Assembly (NCBI RefSeq): GCF_000745235.1
Contig: NZ_JQNL01000001.1
Location: 3,590,001 to 3,654,000 of the forward strand
Length of the DNA: 64,000 nucleotides
Reading direction: 5' to 3'
Source of the DNA: Luteibacter mycovicinus
GTDB taxonomy: Bacteria > Pseudomonadota > Gammaproteobacteria > Xanthomonadales > Rhodanobacteraceae
In this document: piece by piece, positions 36,032 through 45,178 of the stretch
How positions within the stretch are numbered: position 1 is the first letter of the stretch
Layout: every line of letters starts with the position of its first letter
Program-made: the position numbers and the translations under genes
The notes under the pieces: generated by a model
What the model saw: the letters and a program-made list of their open reading frames with translations, nothing else
Databases searched by the model: none
Told to the model about the DNA's origin: nothing

Positions 36032-37320
36032 TGGCCAGCCTTTTCGATTGGGTCAACGAACGCGCGCCGAACCTGGCGCCGACGTTCCGCAAGCACATGA
36101 CCGAGTACTACGCGCCGAAGAACTTCAATCTCTGGTACTACTTCGGTTCGCTCGCCATGCTGGTCCTGGTCAACCAGATAGTGACCGGCATCTTCCTCAC
36201 CATGAACTACAAGACGAGTGCGCTCGAAGCGTTCAACTCGGTCGAGTACATCATGCGTGACGTGGAGTGGGGCTGGCTCATCCGCTACATGCACTCTACG
36301 GGTGCGTCGCTGTTCTTCGTGGTGGTGTTCCTGCACATGTTCCGCGGGATCATGTACGGCTCGTTCAAGCGACCCCGCGAGCTGGTGTGGATCCTGGGCA
36401 TGCTGATCTTCCTCGTGCTGATGGCCGAGGCCTTCATGGGCTACGTGCTGCCGTGGGGCAACATGTCGTTCTGGGGCGCGAAGGTCATCATCTCGCTGTT
36501 CGGCACCATTCCTTATATCGGCTCGTCGCTGGTGGAATGGATCATGGGCGATTTCCTGCCCGCCGACGCCACGTTGAATCGCTTCTTCGCGCTGCACGTC
36601 ATCGCGCTGCCGCTGGTGCTCCTGCTGCTGGTGGTGCTGCACCTCGCCGCGCTGCACGAGGTGGGTTCGAACAACCCGGACGGCGTCGACGTCAAGCATG
36701 GCCCGAAGGGCAATCGCTGGGACGCCGACAAGCCGAAGGATGCCGTGCCGTTCCATCCGTATTACACGGTGAAAGACCTCTTCGGCGTCGGCTTCTTCCT
36801 CACCATCGCGGCGTTCATCATCTTCTTCGCGCCGACCTTCGGTGGCTGGTTCCTGGAGCATGACAACTTCACGCCAGCCAACAACCTGGTGACGCCGAGC
36901 CACATCAAACCGTCGTGGTACTTCACGCCGTTCTACGCGATCCTCCGCATGATTCCGTCGTTCTTCGGCACGGCGATCTGGGGCGTCATCGGCATGTTCG
37001 GCTCGATCCTGCTGCTGGCGCTGCTGCCGTGGATCGATAAGGGAGCGGTGCGCTCCGTGCGCTACCGCGGCCTCGGTTTCCGCATCGCCCTGGGCGTGCT
37101 CGTGGTGTCCTTCCTGTCGCTGGGCGCGGTAGGTGCGGGCGTCACGGCGGAGCTGATTCCCGCCTGGTTCCCGCATGCCGACGTCACCACGTGGGAGAAC
37201 GCCTTCGGTCGCCTGATGGCGCTGGGTTACTTCGGCTTCTTCCTCTTCGTATGGGTCTACACGCGCTTCGGTTTCGAGAAGACCAAGCCGGTTCCGGAAC
37301 GGGTGACGATGCATGATTAA
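36031..37320 (+). CDS. petB: Cytochrome b subunit of the bc1 complex
   Basis: This 429-residue protein is long enough to be the full (unsplit) cytochrome b. It has eight or so hydrophobic helices and haem-ligating histidines in RYMHSTGASLFF and FLHMFRG, plus FALHVIALPLVLLLLVVLH. The Qo-site region shows the usual aromatic/proline pattern (KPSWYFTPFYAILR). The A of its ATG is the last base of the petA stop, and its end overlaps petC by 8 bases. Confidence 0.98.
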   Translation: MASLFDWVNERAPNLAPTFRKHMTEYYAPKNFNLWYYFGSLAMLVLVNQIVTGIFLTMNYKTSALEAFNSVEYIMRDVEWGWLIRYMHSTGASLFFVVVFLHMFRGIMYGSFKRPRELVWILGMLIFLVLMAEAFMGYVLPWGNMSFWGAKVIISLFGTIPYIGSSLVEWIMGDFLPADATLNRFFALHVIALPLVLLLLVVLHLAALHEVGSNNPDGVDVKHGPKGNRWDADKPKDAVPFHPYYTVKDLFGVGFFLTIAAFIIFFAPTFGGWFLEHDNFTPANNLVTPSHIKPSWYFTPFYAILRMIPSFFGTAIWGVIGMFGSILLLALLPWIDKGAVRSVRYRGLGFRIALGVLVVSFLSLGAVGAGVTAELIPAWFPHADVTTWENAFGRLMALGYFGFFLFVWVYTRFGFEKTKPVPERVTMHD

Positions 37321-38068
37321 GCGCTATGTTTTCTCAGTCGCTCTTGCTCTGGGTCTGTTTGTCGCCACGCTGCCCGTCCTTGCCGCCGAAGGTGGCGAGG
37401 ACCTGCCGTCCGCCGGCACCAACGTCAACGACAGGGCCGCGCTGCAGCGCGGTGCCAGGCTCTTCTTCAACTACTGCGTGGGCTGCCACTCGCTGAAGTA
37501 CGTGCGCTACTCGCGCCTGGCGACCGACCTCGGCCTGTCCGAAGACGAGGTGATGTCCAACCTCAACTTCACCGGTGCGAAGTTCGGCGAACCGGTGCTT
37601 TCGCACATGCCTGCCGACGGCGCCAAGGCCTGGTTCGGCAAGGAGCCGCCGGATCTCTCGCTCGAGGCGCGCGCCAAGGGCGTGGACTTCATCTTCAACT
37701 ACCTCAACGCGTTTTACCTCGACCCGAGCCGGCCGGTGGGCTGGAACAACACGGTGTTCCCGAATGCCTCCATGCCCAATCCCCTGTGGGAATTGCAGGG
37801 CCTTCAGGTGGCGGTGCACGGTGAAGCGAAGCCGGGGCAGGAAGCCACGGTCGAGAAGCTCGAGCTGCAACGTCCGGGTCGCATGACGCCGGACGAATTC
37901 AGGGGCGCCACGCGCGATCTCGCTACCTTCCTCGAGTACACGGCCGAGCCCGCCGCACTCGAGCGCCAGTCGGTCGGTGTGTGGGTGATCCTCTTCCTGG
38001 CTGGCCTCACGTTTCTCCTGTACCTGGTGAAGCACGAGTACTGGAAAGACGTTCACGAAGAACATTAA
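37313..38068 (+). CDS. petC: Cytochrome c1
   Basis: This 251-residue protein has a signal peptide (VALALGLFVATLPVLAAEG) and one c-type haem site CVGCH in FNYCVGCHSLKYVRYSRLA. The probable axial methionine lies in FPNASMPNPLWELQG, and a C-terminal anchor (VILFLAGLTFLLYLV) follows. It passes electrons from the Rieske protein to soluble cytochrome c. The gene overlaps petB by 8 bases and is followed 17 bases later by sspA. Confidence 0.97.
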   Translation: MIKRYVFSVALALGLFVATLPVLAAEGGEDLPSAGTNVNDRAALQRGARLFFNYCVGCHSLKYVRYSRLATDLGLSEDEVMSNLNFTGAKFGEPVLSHMPADGAKAWFGKEPPDLSLEARAKGVDFIFNYLNAFYLDPSRPVGWNNTVFPNASMPNPLWELQGLQVAVHGEAKPGQEATVEKLELQRPGRMTPDEFRGATRDLATFLEYTAEPAALERQSVGVWVILFLAGLTFLLYLVKHEYWKDVHEEH

Positions 38069-38085
38069 GTTAGGGAGGTCGATGC

Positions 38086-38730
38086 ATGGTCCAGAATGCT
38101 CGTTCGCGTGCGGCGCTGACTCTGTACACCAGCGCCGACGACATCCATTGTCACCGGACGCGCCTGGTCCTGGCCGCGAAGGGGGTGGCCTATGACCGGA
38201 TCATCCTCAAGGCGGACGAGCCCACGCCCGACCTGCTCGATCTCAACCCCTACGGCACGCTGCCGACCCTCGTCGACCGGGACCTGACCCTTTACGACAC
38301 GCTTGTCGTGGTCGAATACCTCGACGAACGCTATCCGCACCCGCCGCTGATGCCGATCGACCCCTTGTCCCGGGCGCGTCTGCGCCTGGCCACGTGGCGG
38401 ATCGAGAACGACTGGCTGCCCGAGATCGAGACGATCGGGGAGGGCGGTAAGGCGGCGGAGGGCGCGCGCAAGCGATTGCGCGAGCATCTGTTGCTGTCGG
38501 AACCGCTGTTCCGTGCCTCGCGGTTCTTCCTCAATCCGGAAATGAGCCTCATCGACTGCCTCGTCGCCCCCGTGGTCTGGCGCCTGCCGCACCTGGGTGT
38601 GGAGCTGGGCAAGGAAGGCAAGGCCATCGTGGACTACGGCGAGCGTCTGTTCCATAGCCAGGGATTCGCCCGCAGTCTCACCCCGGAAGAGCGCGACATG
38701 CGCCCGGACTTCAATTTCCTGCCCGGTTAG
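38086..38730 (+). CDS. sspA: Stringent starvation protein A (GST-like)
   Basis: This 214-residue protein has a glutathione-S-transferase-like fold without the catalytic residues. The N-terminal thioredoxin-like part has LYTSADDIHCHRTRLVLAAKG and NPYGTLPTLVDRDLTLYDT. SspA binds RNA polymerase and modulates stress and virulence genes. The petABC-sspA-sspB order is common in beta- and gammaproteobacteria. A GGGAGG ribosome-binding site lies about 8 bases before the ATG. Confidence 0.95.
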   Translation: MVQNARSRAALTLYTSADDIHCHRTRLVLAAKGVAYDRIILKADEPTPDLLDLNPYGTLPTLVDRDLTLYDTLVVVEYLDERYPHPPLMPIDPLSRARLRLATWRIENDWLPEIETIGEGGKAAEGARKRLREHLLLSEPLFRASRFFLNPEMSLIDCLVAPVVWRLPHLGVELGKEGKAIVDYGERLFHSQGFARSLTPEERDMRPDFNFLPG

Positions 38731-38763
38731 CGTCTTTCGCCGCGTATCCCTTAAACTGTCGTC

Positions 38764-39216
38764 ATGGATACCAATGAAACCGCAGGCATGACCTCCAATC
38801 GGCCTTACCTGCTGCGTGCCATCTACGACTGGATCAGCGACAACGGTCTGACCCCGTACGTCCTCGTCGACGCCGGGCAGCCGGGCGTCAAAGTGCCCGC
38901 CCACGTCGTGAAGAACGGCCAGGTGGTGCTGAACCTCGCCATGCGCGCGGTGGCCAATCTGGATCTGGGCAACGACCGGATCGGCTTCCAGGCCCGTTTT
39001 TCAGGCGTCAGCCAGCAGATCGTCATCCCCGTGCAGGCCGTATTGGCGCTTTACGCGCAGGAGAACGGCCAGGGCATGATGTTCCCGGTCGACGAGAACG
39101 ACACCGCGCCGGCCACGGCGATCGAAGCGGTCGACGACACCGACGCCCCACCGCCCACCGGTGGCGACGATGACCGGCCCAAGCGCGGCGCGCCGCACCT
39201 TCGGGTCGTCAAATAA
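38764..39216 (+). CDS. sspB: ClpXP protease specificity-enhancing factor SspB
   Basis: This 150-residue protein has the SspB substrate-binding domain: RPYLLRAIYDWISDNGLTPYVLVD at the start, FQARFSGVSQQIVIPVQAV and LALYAQENGQGMMFP. A flexible acidic linker leads to the short conserved C-terminal ClpX-binding tail (APHLRVVK). It delivers ssrA-tagged proteins to ClpXP. A second ATG nine codons in is possible. A strong terminator follows at once. Confidence 0.95.
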   Translation: MDTNETAGMTSNRPYLLRAIYDWISDNGLTPYVLVDAGQPGVKVPAHVVKNGQVVLNLAMRAVANLDLGNDRIGFQARFSGVSQQIVIPVQAVLALYAQENGQGMMFPVDENDTAPATAIEAVDDTDAPPPTGGDDDRPKRGAPHLRVVK

Positions 39217-39220
39217 AAGA

Positions 39221-39245
39221 AACCCGCCGGGAGGCGGGTTTTTTG
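39221..39245 (+). terminator. Rho-independent terminator after sspB
   Basis: The stem AACCCGCC, loop GGGA region and GGCGGGTT are followed by a run of T. It begins 5 bases after the sspB stop and ends the petABC-sspAB transcript. Confidence 0.9.
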
Positions 39246-39268
39246 TGCCGGGCGACAGGCCAGCTCCG

Positions 39269-39291
39269 GTAGGAGCCAGCCCTGCTGGCGA
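39269..39291 (+). repeat. REP element, CCAGCCCTGCTGG type
   Basis: GTAGGAGCCAGCC followed by CTGCTGGCGA is identical over 23 bases to the inverse copy at 50009-50031. It lies between the sspB terminator and the DUF3301 stop. Confidence 0.8.
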
Positions 39292-39302
39292 TTCCGTATC
39301 CC

Positions 39303-39698
39303 TCAGTGCAACCGCCGCCGATCCGCCAGCGAAATCACGTTCGCCCCATGCACGATCGAATCGGTAGCCACCACGGTCTCCAGCTCGGGCGAATCGGTTC
39401 CCGGCAGCGAATAGCTGGCGATCTCGTTCCCCGCCATCCAGAGACGCGCCATCTGCCGCGACTGGCCGTCGATGCTTACTTCAAAGCCGTAGCAGCGCTC
39501 GAGGCGGCGGACGCCATCGACCCCCTGGAGCCGCACGCCGCGCAGCCCGACCGACTGATCGAGCAGCTGCAGGCCGTAGCGTTTGCATAGCCCCGTCGCG
39601 GCGCGTACGGCGACTTCCCTGGCTCGCGTCAGTCGGTACCAGCTCGCGATACCGCCTGCGAGGACGAGAAGCCAGAAAAGATCGCTGAAAGATGCCAT
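39303..39698 (-). CDS. DUF3301-family membrane-anchored protein
   Basis: This 131-residue protein has an N-terminal transmembrane helix (FWLLVLAGGIASWY) followed by ARE-A-AAT-LC-R-GLQLLDQSV and RLERCYGFEVSIDGQ, which are the DUF3301 hallmarks. Function is unknown. The ATG at 39698 precedes the helix directly, so an upstream in-frame start (39767) was rejected. Confidence 0.85.
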   Translation of the reverse strand: MASFSDLFWLLVLAGGIASWYRLTRAREVAVRAATGLCKRYGLQLLDQSVGLRGVRLQGVDGVRRLERCYGFEVSIDGQSRQMARLWMAGNEIASYSLPGTDSPELETVVATDSIVHGANVISLADRRRLH

Positions 39699-39755
39699 GG
39701 CGTCAGTGTGTGGCCGATTCCGCGTGTCTACAAGTCCCTGAGCTGGAAGCTTGCC

Positions 39756-39806
39756 GCAGGAGCGCACGACAGGGCGCTCCGTCGCAGGAGCGCGCCCTGC
39801 GCGCGA
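39756..39806 (+). repeat. Two adjacent REP copies near the nadC 3' end
   Basis: GCAGGAGCGCACGACAGGGCGCTCC (39756-39780) is a degenerate copy with GGAGCGC/GCGCTCC arms. A second copy, GCAGGAGCGCGCC followed by CTGCGCGCGA (39784-39806), is closer to the family at 53146. They lie between the DUF3301 gene's start region and the nadC stop. Confidence 0.75.
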
Positions 39807-39815
39807 AAAGCCAAC

Positions 39816-40697
39816 TCAATCCCCCGGATGCTTCACATCCAGCCGCAGCGACAGATCGATCGCCCGCACATGCTTGGTCAACGCGCCGCTGGAGATGAAA
39901 TCCACGCCGGTCCGCGCGATCGCGTGAATCGTGTCCAGCTCCACGTTACCCGACACCTCGAGGGGAATCCGCCCGGCGGTATACGCCACGGCCTCGGTCA
40001 GCATTGCCGGAGTGAAGTTGTCGAGCAGCGCGCGATCGGCACCCGCCGCGATGGCTTCCGCCAGCTCGTCCATGGTCTCCACCTCGACGATCAGCGGCAG
40101 CGTGGGGTGAATGAGGCGCGCCGCGTTGACCGCCGGCCGGATGCCGCCCGCCGCGATGATGTGGTTTTCCTTGAGCATCATCGCGTCGAACAGGCCGATG
40201 CGGTGATTGGTACCGCCGCCACAGCGAACGGCGTACTTCTGCGCGCGACGCAGGCCCGGCAGCGTCTTGCGGGTGTCGAGGATACGAGTTGGCGTGCCGG
40301 CCAGCGCGTCGACATAGCGCGAGGTCACCGTCGCCGTCGACGAGAGCAGCTGCAGGAAGTTGAGCGCCGTCCGCTCGGCGGTGACCAGGGCACGTGCCTG
40401 CCCGGCGAGACGGCAGATGGGCGAGCCGGCGGTCACGCGATCGCCGTCGTGGGCCAGCCACTCGATGCGCACATCCGGGTCGAGCTTGCGGAACGCGGCG
40501 TCGAACCAGGCGGTGCCGCAGATCACGGCATTCTCGCGACAGGTCAGGACGGCTGTGGCGGTGGCCTTGGGATCGAGCAGGTCGGCCGTGGCGTCGCCGG
40601 GGCCGATGTCTTCGGCGAAGGCGCGATCGATATCGGCAAGGATGTCGGCCGCCGGCGGCAGTGCGTCGGTCAGCGATGGCGAAGCGGTGGAGGTCAT
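39816..40697 (-). CDS. nadC: Nicotinate-nucleotide pyrophosphorylase (quinolinate phosphoribosyltransferase)
   Basis: This 293-residue enzyme of de novo NAD synthesis converts quinolinate and PRPP to nicotinate mononucleotide. It shows ERTALNFLQLLSS, ILDTRKTLPGLRRAQKYAV, CGGGTNHRIGLFDAMMLKENH and VEVETMDELAEA, and the C-terminal VDFISSGALTKHV. It is transcribed alone. A tRNA-like or other RNA feature was not seen around it. Confidence 0.97.
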   Translation of the reverse strand: MTSTASPSLTDALPPAADILADIDRAFAEDIGPGDATADLLDPKATATAVLTCRENAVICGTAWFDAAFRKLDPDVRIEWLAHDGDRVTAGSPICRLAGQARALVTAERTALNFLQLLSSTATVTSRYVDALAGTPTRILDTRKTLPGLRRAQKYAVRCGGGTNHRIGLFDAMMLKENHIIAAGGIRPAVNAARLIHPTLPLIVEVETMDELAEAIAAGADRALLDNFTPAMLTEAVAYTAGRIPLEVSGNVELDTIHAIARTGVDFISSGALTKHVRAIDLSLRLDVKHPGD

Positions 40698-40786
40698 CGG
40701 AAGGATGCGTCCGTGGAAGAGGGCGCTACCTTATCAAGACTGACCCGCGCGCGGTGTAACCCGCGCGGGTCGGATCAGGCCCTGGC

Positions 40787-43048
40787 TTAGGCCTCGGGCG
40801 TACGCAGCCGCTCGACGATCGCGTCCATCGCACGGTCGAACAGCATCGACGAATCCAGTACGCGCGCGTGGCCGTTGGCGAAGGCCTGCGCGAGACCGCC
40901 CAGGCTGTGATCGGCGACCTTCAGACCGCGACGGTTGACGAAGAGATAGCGGCCGCTGATCGGGCTGACCCACGAAAGCTTCGCGCGATCGGTGCTGCCG
41001 TCTTCGGCGGTGAACTCGAGCCACTGGCCGACTTTCAGTTCACGGGCCTGAGCGAGATTGCGCTCGTCGAAGGCTTCGTCAGGGAGCGATTCGTCCTCGG
41101 GCTCCGGTTCGACCGTTGGTTCTTCGATCGCCTGGATGGCCTCGGGCAAGGGCATCACGCTGGTGACGAGCGTGCCCGATTCCGTCTCCGGCACGGACTC
41201 GCCGAGCTGCTGGCGATAGAACGCGTGCAGCTGGGCGAGCAGTTGCTCGGTGTCGGCCTCCTGAAAGGCGACGGCGGCGAGACCGCGACGCAGCGAGCGT
41301 TCGATCGACGGCAGAATGGCCCGAAGGTCGCGTCGGCCGTTGAGGTCGTAGACCGGACGCGCGCTGGCGATGAAATCGTCGATGAAGCGCAGCGAGTCGC
41401 GGAATTCCTGGGCTTCTTCGCCCTGACGCAGGAGGGTGAGCACGATGTAGTTGGCCCACGCCCGCGTCAGCACGCCGTAGATCAGGGGCGGCAGCGCGGC
41501 ACCGTCGACGCGGCCGACGATTTCCTGAGCGGCGCGGCGGCGCGCGTGCTCGAGCTTCTCGCGACCGCGGGTGGATTCGGCGACACGCTGCTCGGCGAGT
41601 TCCGCGCGCTTGCGGCTGATGTCGAGGAAGTCCTGTAGCTCGGCCGCGAGACGGTTGAAGACGGCGACGTCGTCGTCGAAGTCATGCAGCAGCCGCTCGA
41701 CGATGGATTTGATCTTGTCGAACAGGCGGCCGTCGCGATCGGCTTCGGCGGACCAGCCCTTGGCCGCATCGGCCAGGGCGTCGAGCAACTGACGCGCCGG
41801 GTGCGACTTGTGCGCGAACATCCGGCGGTCGAGCAGCGCGACCTTGAGGTAGGGGATCTGCAGACGCGCGAGCATGACCTGCATCTCGGCCGGCAGGTTG
41901 TGATCTTCGAGGATGAACTCGAAAAGCATGCCGACGAGGTCGATGGTGTCTTCGTCCACGCCCGACACGTGTGCGGTCTGCTGACCGCGCAGCTGGCCGA
42001 TCTGCGCGAGCAGCTGTTCCTTCAGCTGGGCGACGTCACGCGTGACGTCGGCCTGGCTCGCCATCGGCACGGCAGTCCCGGGCATGCCGGCGATCTGGCT
42101 CTGCAGCAGGGTCAGCGCACCGAGCAGCTCGGCTGCGCTGGGCAGGGGACCGGTAGGCATCGAAGCGCCTCCGGCGAAGCCCTCGGTGCCGGCCGTGGTA
42201 CCGCGACGCGCCGAGAACATGGCGTGCAGCGACTGCATGAACTCCGCCGCGGCGGCATCCGTCACCGGTGCGGCCGCCTGCGGAGCGGCCACCACCGACG
42301 AGGCCGGGCCCGTCGGGGCGGGCGCATCGCTGCGACGGGTGACGATCTCGTGGCGCAGCTGCGGCAGGACGCCCGCGGCGGCGAGCTCGTTATTGATGTC
42401 GTCGTAGAGCTCGTCGATGCCGGCGAGCACGTAGCGATCGAACAGCTTGTAGATGATCAGCTTGACCCGGACCTCGACCATCAGCTCGCGCATGGCCTGG
42501 CGGAACGCGGCGGCCAGCGAGGCGGGGCCTACCGGGTTGGACGCGTCGTCCATCCGGGCGCCGCCGCAGATCACCGACAGGCGCTGATTGACGGCAAAGA
42601 GGGCGCGCGCAAGGCGCTGCTCGTTCTTGCCGATCATGCTGGTGATCGCGAGAGATTCCTCGAGTTCGTTTTCGCCGACAAGGCTGAGCTCGATATTGGC
42701 GAGGGGGCGGGCGTGGGCGTCGGCATCGGGTGCGCGCGTGCGCCCGGCGGAAAAATCGGCCAGATCCCGGGCGACCTGACCCAGGAAGGTGCGCTCGACG
42801 ATGGCGCGCTTCTTGCGCACTTCACGCATGCCGTCGAAGAACTGGGTCTGCGCGGCGTTGTTCTCGGCCTTTTCGGCCAGATCGAACAGAGCGTCGTCGA
42901 TGTTCTCGAACATGTTGGTGGCCAGCGCGTGCAGCCGCTTGGTCGCCAGGCCACGCACCGTGACCAGAAGCGCGCCCACACTCTCGCTGCGCGGATCCAG
43001 GCGCTGGCTGAGATCGATCACATTGGACGGCTCGCTCGCGTTACTCAT
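40787..43048 (-). CDS. DUF1631-family protein
   Basis: This 753-residue, largely helical protein is typical of DUF1631, sometimes misnamed thymidine phosphorylase. Recognisable segments are FENIDDALFDLAEKAENNAAQ near residue 46, VGMLFEFILEDHNLPAEMQVMLARLQIPYLKVALLD (about 370-405) and a C-terminal region with WLEFTAEDGSTDRAKLSWVSPISGRYLFVN, which resembles a PilZ-like beta domain. That last point is only suggestive of c-di-GMP binding. A CRP/Clp-like site lies 66-81 bases upstream. Confidence 0.85.
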   Translation of the reverse strand: MSNASEPSNVIDLSQRLDPRSESVGALLVTVRGLATKRLHALATNMFENIDDALFDLAEKAENNAAQTQFFDGMREVRKKRAIVERTFLGQVARDLADFSAGRTRAPDADAHARPLANIELSLVGENELEESLAITSMIGKNEQRLARALFAVNQRLSVICGGARMDDASNPVGPASLAAAFRQAMRELMVEVRVKLIIYKLFDRYVLAGIDELYDDINNELAAAGVLPQLRHEIVTRRSDAPAPTGPASSVVAAPQAAAPVTDAAAAEFMQSLHAMFSARRGTTAGTEGFAGGASMPTGPLPSAAELLGALTLLQSQIAGMPGTAVPMASQADVTRDVAQLKEQLLAQIGQLRGQQTAHVSGVDEDTIDLVGMLFEFILEDHNLPAEMQVMLARLQIPYLKVALLDRRMFAHKSHPARQLLDALADAAKGWSAEADRDGRLFDKIKSIVERLLHDFDDDVAVFNRLAAELQDFLDISRKRAELAEQRVAESTRGREKLEHARRRAAQEIVGRVDGAALPPLIYGVLTRAWANYIVLTLLRQGEEAQEFRDSLRFIDDFIASARPVYDLNGRRDLRAILPSIERSLRRGLAAVAFQEADTEQLLAQLHAFYRQQLGESVPETESGTLVTSVMPLPEAIQAIEEPTVEPEPEDESLPDEAFDERNLAQARELKVGQWLEFTAEDGSTDRAKLSWVSPISGRYLFVNRRGLKVADHSLGGLAQAFANGHARVLDSSMLFDRAMDAIVERLRTPEA

Positions 43049-43113
43049 CGCGCATCTCTGGATTCAACGGCCCCCGCCTGAGGGGCCATTGTGCGGGAAC
43101 GAATGCTTTAAAT

Positions 43114-43129
43114 TGTGACGGACGTCACG
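43114..43129. promoter_or_regulatory. CRP/Clp-like site upstream of the DUF1631 gene
   Basis: TGTGA-CGGACG-TCACG differs from the CRP/Clp consensus TGTGA-N6-TCACA only at the last base. It overlaps the 3' end of the Trm112-like gene, about 66 bases before the DUF1631 start on the same strand. Confidence 0.45.
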
Positions 43130-43415
43130 GATTCTGCGCGAGACCGGATTCCGGAGTAAAGCCCGTCAACTGGAGGGTGCCGATACCCGCTTCGGGGAGC
43201 ATGACGGGGATGCCGTCCTCGACCCGGTAGACGAGCTGGCCGTCGGTGGTGATCAGGCCTTCGGTCAGTGGCTCGGCCACTTTTTCCCCGGCGACGGTGT
43301 CGACCGAGCCGGCGCGGATGGCGCCGTTGAGGTTGTCGCGCTCGGCGGCCGTCAGCGGACGCAGGGGGCGCTTGCTGACCGGGCAGCAGAGGATATCGAG
43401 GAGACGCTTGTCCAT
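43125..43415 (-). CDS. Trm112-like protein (YcaR family)
   Basis: This 96-residue protein begins MDKRLLDILCCPVSKRPLRPL, the Trm112p/YcaR start, with a CP dipeptide at the zinc-ribbon position. It ends with LITTDGQLVYRVEDGIPVMLPEAG. The insert in the middle (about 30-60) makes it longer than the 60-residue E. coli YcaR. Trm112 proteins stabilise methyltransferases in eukaryotes; the role in bacteria is unclear. I took the ATG at 43415 instead of 43436 because homology begins there. Confidence 0.85.
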   Translation of the reverse strand: MDKRLLDILCCPVSKRPLRPLTAAERDNLNGAIRAGSVDTVAGEKVAEPLTEGLITTDGQLVYRVEDGIPVMLPEAGIGTLQLTGFTPESGLAQNP

Positions 43416-43486
43416 GAGAGCGGCCGCGGAGGCCAACCTGTAGATCGGGAATGCACTTACAATAGCGACTTTTGGGTGCCCGGGCC

Positions 43487-44002
43487 ATGATTTCCAACGA
43501 AGGTAACGAAGCGAGCGCGCCGCGCGTGGGCGTGGTGATGGGCTCGCGATCGGACTGGGAAACGATGGAGCATGCCTCCGCCACGCTGTCCCGTCTGGGC
43601 ATCGTCCACGAGGTCCAGGTGGTCTCCGCCCACCGCACCCCCGACCTGCTTTTCAGCTACGCCGAAGCGGCCCGTGGCCGTGGCATCCAGGTGATCATCG
43701 CCGGTGCCGGTGGCGCCGCCCATCTGCCGGGCATGATCGCCGCCAAGACCGCGCTGCCGGTGTTCGGGGTGCCGGTACAGTCCAAGGCGCTGAACGGTAT
43801 GGATTCCCTGCTTTCGATCGCGCAGATGCCGGCCGGTATCCCGGTCGGTACCCTGGCGATCGGCCGTGCCGGCGCGACCAATGCCGCCCTGCTGGCCGCC
43901 TCGGTCCTGGCGCTGCACGACCCGTCCGTCGCCACGGCACTCGACACGTTCCGCAGCGATCAGACCCGCACCGTCCTCGATAACCCGGATCCGCGCTCGT
44001 GA
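43487..44002 (+). CDS. purE: N5-carboxyaminoimidazole ribonucleotide mutase
   Basis: This 171-residue class I PurE carries [32 protein letters not shown] and [19 protein letters not shown], the nucleotide and carboxylate sites. It converts N5-CAIR, made by PurK, to CAIR in purine synthesis. ATG 43487 is preferred over a TTG five codons upstream. It overlaps purK as GTGA. Confidence 0.97.
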   Translation: MISNEGNEASAPRVGVVMGSRSDWETMEHASATLSRLGIVHEVQVVSAHRTPDLLFSYAEAARGRGIQVIIAGAGGAAHLPGMIAAKTALPVFGVPVQSKALNGMDSLLSIAQMPAGIPVGTLAIGRAGATNAALLAASVLALHDPSVATALDTFRSDQTRTVLDNPDPRS

Positions 44003-45153
44003 GCCGCAAGCTTCCCACGGTGGGCATCCTCGGCGGCGGGCAGCTGGCGCGCATGCTGACCCTTGCCGCGGCACCCCTCGGCATCCGCACGCTGGTGGTC
44101 GACGGTACGTCCGACGCCTGCGCCGGCCAGGTGGCCGAACTGATCGTCGCCGACTGGTCCGACGACGCCGCGCTGGCTGATTTCGCCCGGCGGGTCGACG
44201 TCGTCACCTTCGATTTCGAGAACGTTCCCGCCGCCGCCGCCGAGCGTCTGGCCGGGCTGGTCGACGTCTTCCCCAATCCGCGTGCGCTCGCCGTGGCGCA
44301 GGATCGTCTCAGCGAGAAGACGCTGTTCCGTGAGACCGGCCTGGACACGCCCGAGTTCGAAACGGTCGACACCCGAGAGGACCTGGTCCGCGCGGTGGCC
44401 CGTATCGGCGCCCCGGCCATTCTCAAGACCCGTCGGCTCGGTTACGACGGCAAGGGCCAGTTCCGTCTGAAGACGGCCGACGACATCGACGCGGCCTGGG
44501 CCGCCCTGGGTGAAGCGGCGGGTAAGCACGGGCTGATTCTGGAAGCCTTCGTTCCGTTCGATCGCGAGCTGTCGGTGGTGGCGGTGCGTGGCCGCGATGG
44601 CTCGTTCCGCGCCTGGCCGCTGACGCGCAACTGGCATGTCGACGGCGTGCTCTCGCTGAGCCTCGCTCCCGCGCCGGGTACGTCCGACGAGCTGGAGCAG
44701 GCGGCCACGGCGCATGCCCACGCCATCGCCGAGAAGCTCGATTACGTCGGAGTCTTCGCGCTGGAGCTGTTCGTCCGCGGCGGCGACCTGCTTGGCAACG
44801 AGATGGCGCCCCGCGTGCACAACTCCGGCCACTGGACGATCGAAGGCGCGCACACGAGCCAGTTCGAAAACCACATCCGTGCGGTGCTCGGCCTCCCGCT
44901 GGGTGACACCGGTGTGCGCGGCGCGAGTGCGATGCTGAACTGGATCGGCGACATGCCGGATCCGGCGCCGGTGCTTTCCGTGGCCGATGGCCATTGGCAT
45001 GACTACGGTAAAGAGGCTCGCCCGGGCCGCAAGGTGGGCCATGCGACGCTGTGCGCTTCGGATGCCGGCAGCTTGCGGGCGAAGCTGGCCGAAGTCGGTG
45101 TCGGCCTTGGACGGGAGAGTCAGGTAGCTCCGGCTGTTGAACTGCTCGGGTGA
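43999..45153 (+). CDS. purK: N5-carboxyaminoimidazole ribonucleotide synthase
   Basis: This 384-residue ATP-grasp enzyme has the N-terminal [13 protein letters not shown], the ATP-binding [15 protein letters not shown] and the catalytic region [23 protein letters not shown]. It uses AIR, ATP and bicarbonate. The start is GTG, overlapping the purE stop as GTGA. No terminator is seen directly after it; instead a long inverted repeat follows. Confidence 0.97.
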   Translation: MSRKLPTVGILGGGQLARMLTLAAAPLGIRTLVVDGTSDACAGQVAELIVADWSDDAALADFARRVDVVTFDFENVPAAAAERLAGLVDVFPNPRALAVAQDRLSEKTLFRETGLDTPEFETVDTREDLVRAVARIGAPAILKTRRLGYDGKGQFRLKTADDIDAAWAALGEAAGKHGLILEAFVPFDRELSVVAVRGRDGSFRAWPLTRNWHVDGVLSLSLAPAPGTSDELEQAATAHAHAIAEKLDYVGVFALELFVRGGDLLGNEMAPRVHNSGHWTIEGAHTSQFENHIRAVLGLPLGDTGVRGASAMLNWIGDMPDPAPVLSVADGHWHDYGKEARPGRKVGHATLCASDAGSLRAKLAEVGVGLGRESQVAPAVELLG

Positions 45154-45178
45154 TTGGTTAGGGCGTTTGGGTGTGGTC

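Noticed and set aside
43056..43080. Hairpin GGCCCC...GGGGCC as terminator after the Trm112-like gene
   Set aside because: No T run follows in either direction, and the downstream gene on the same strand begins directly after.
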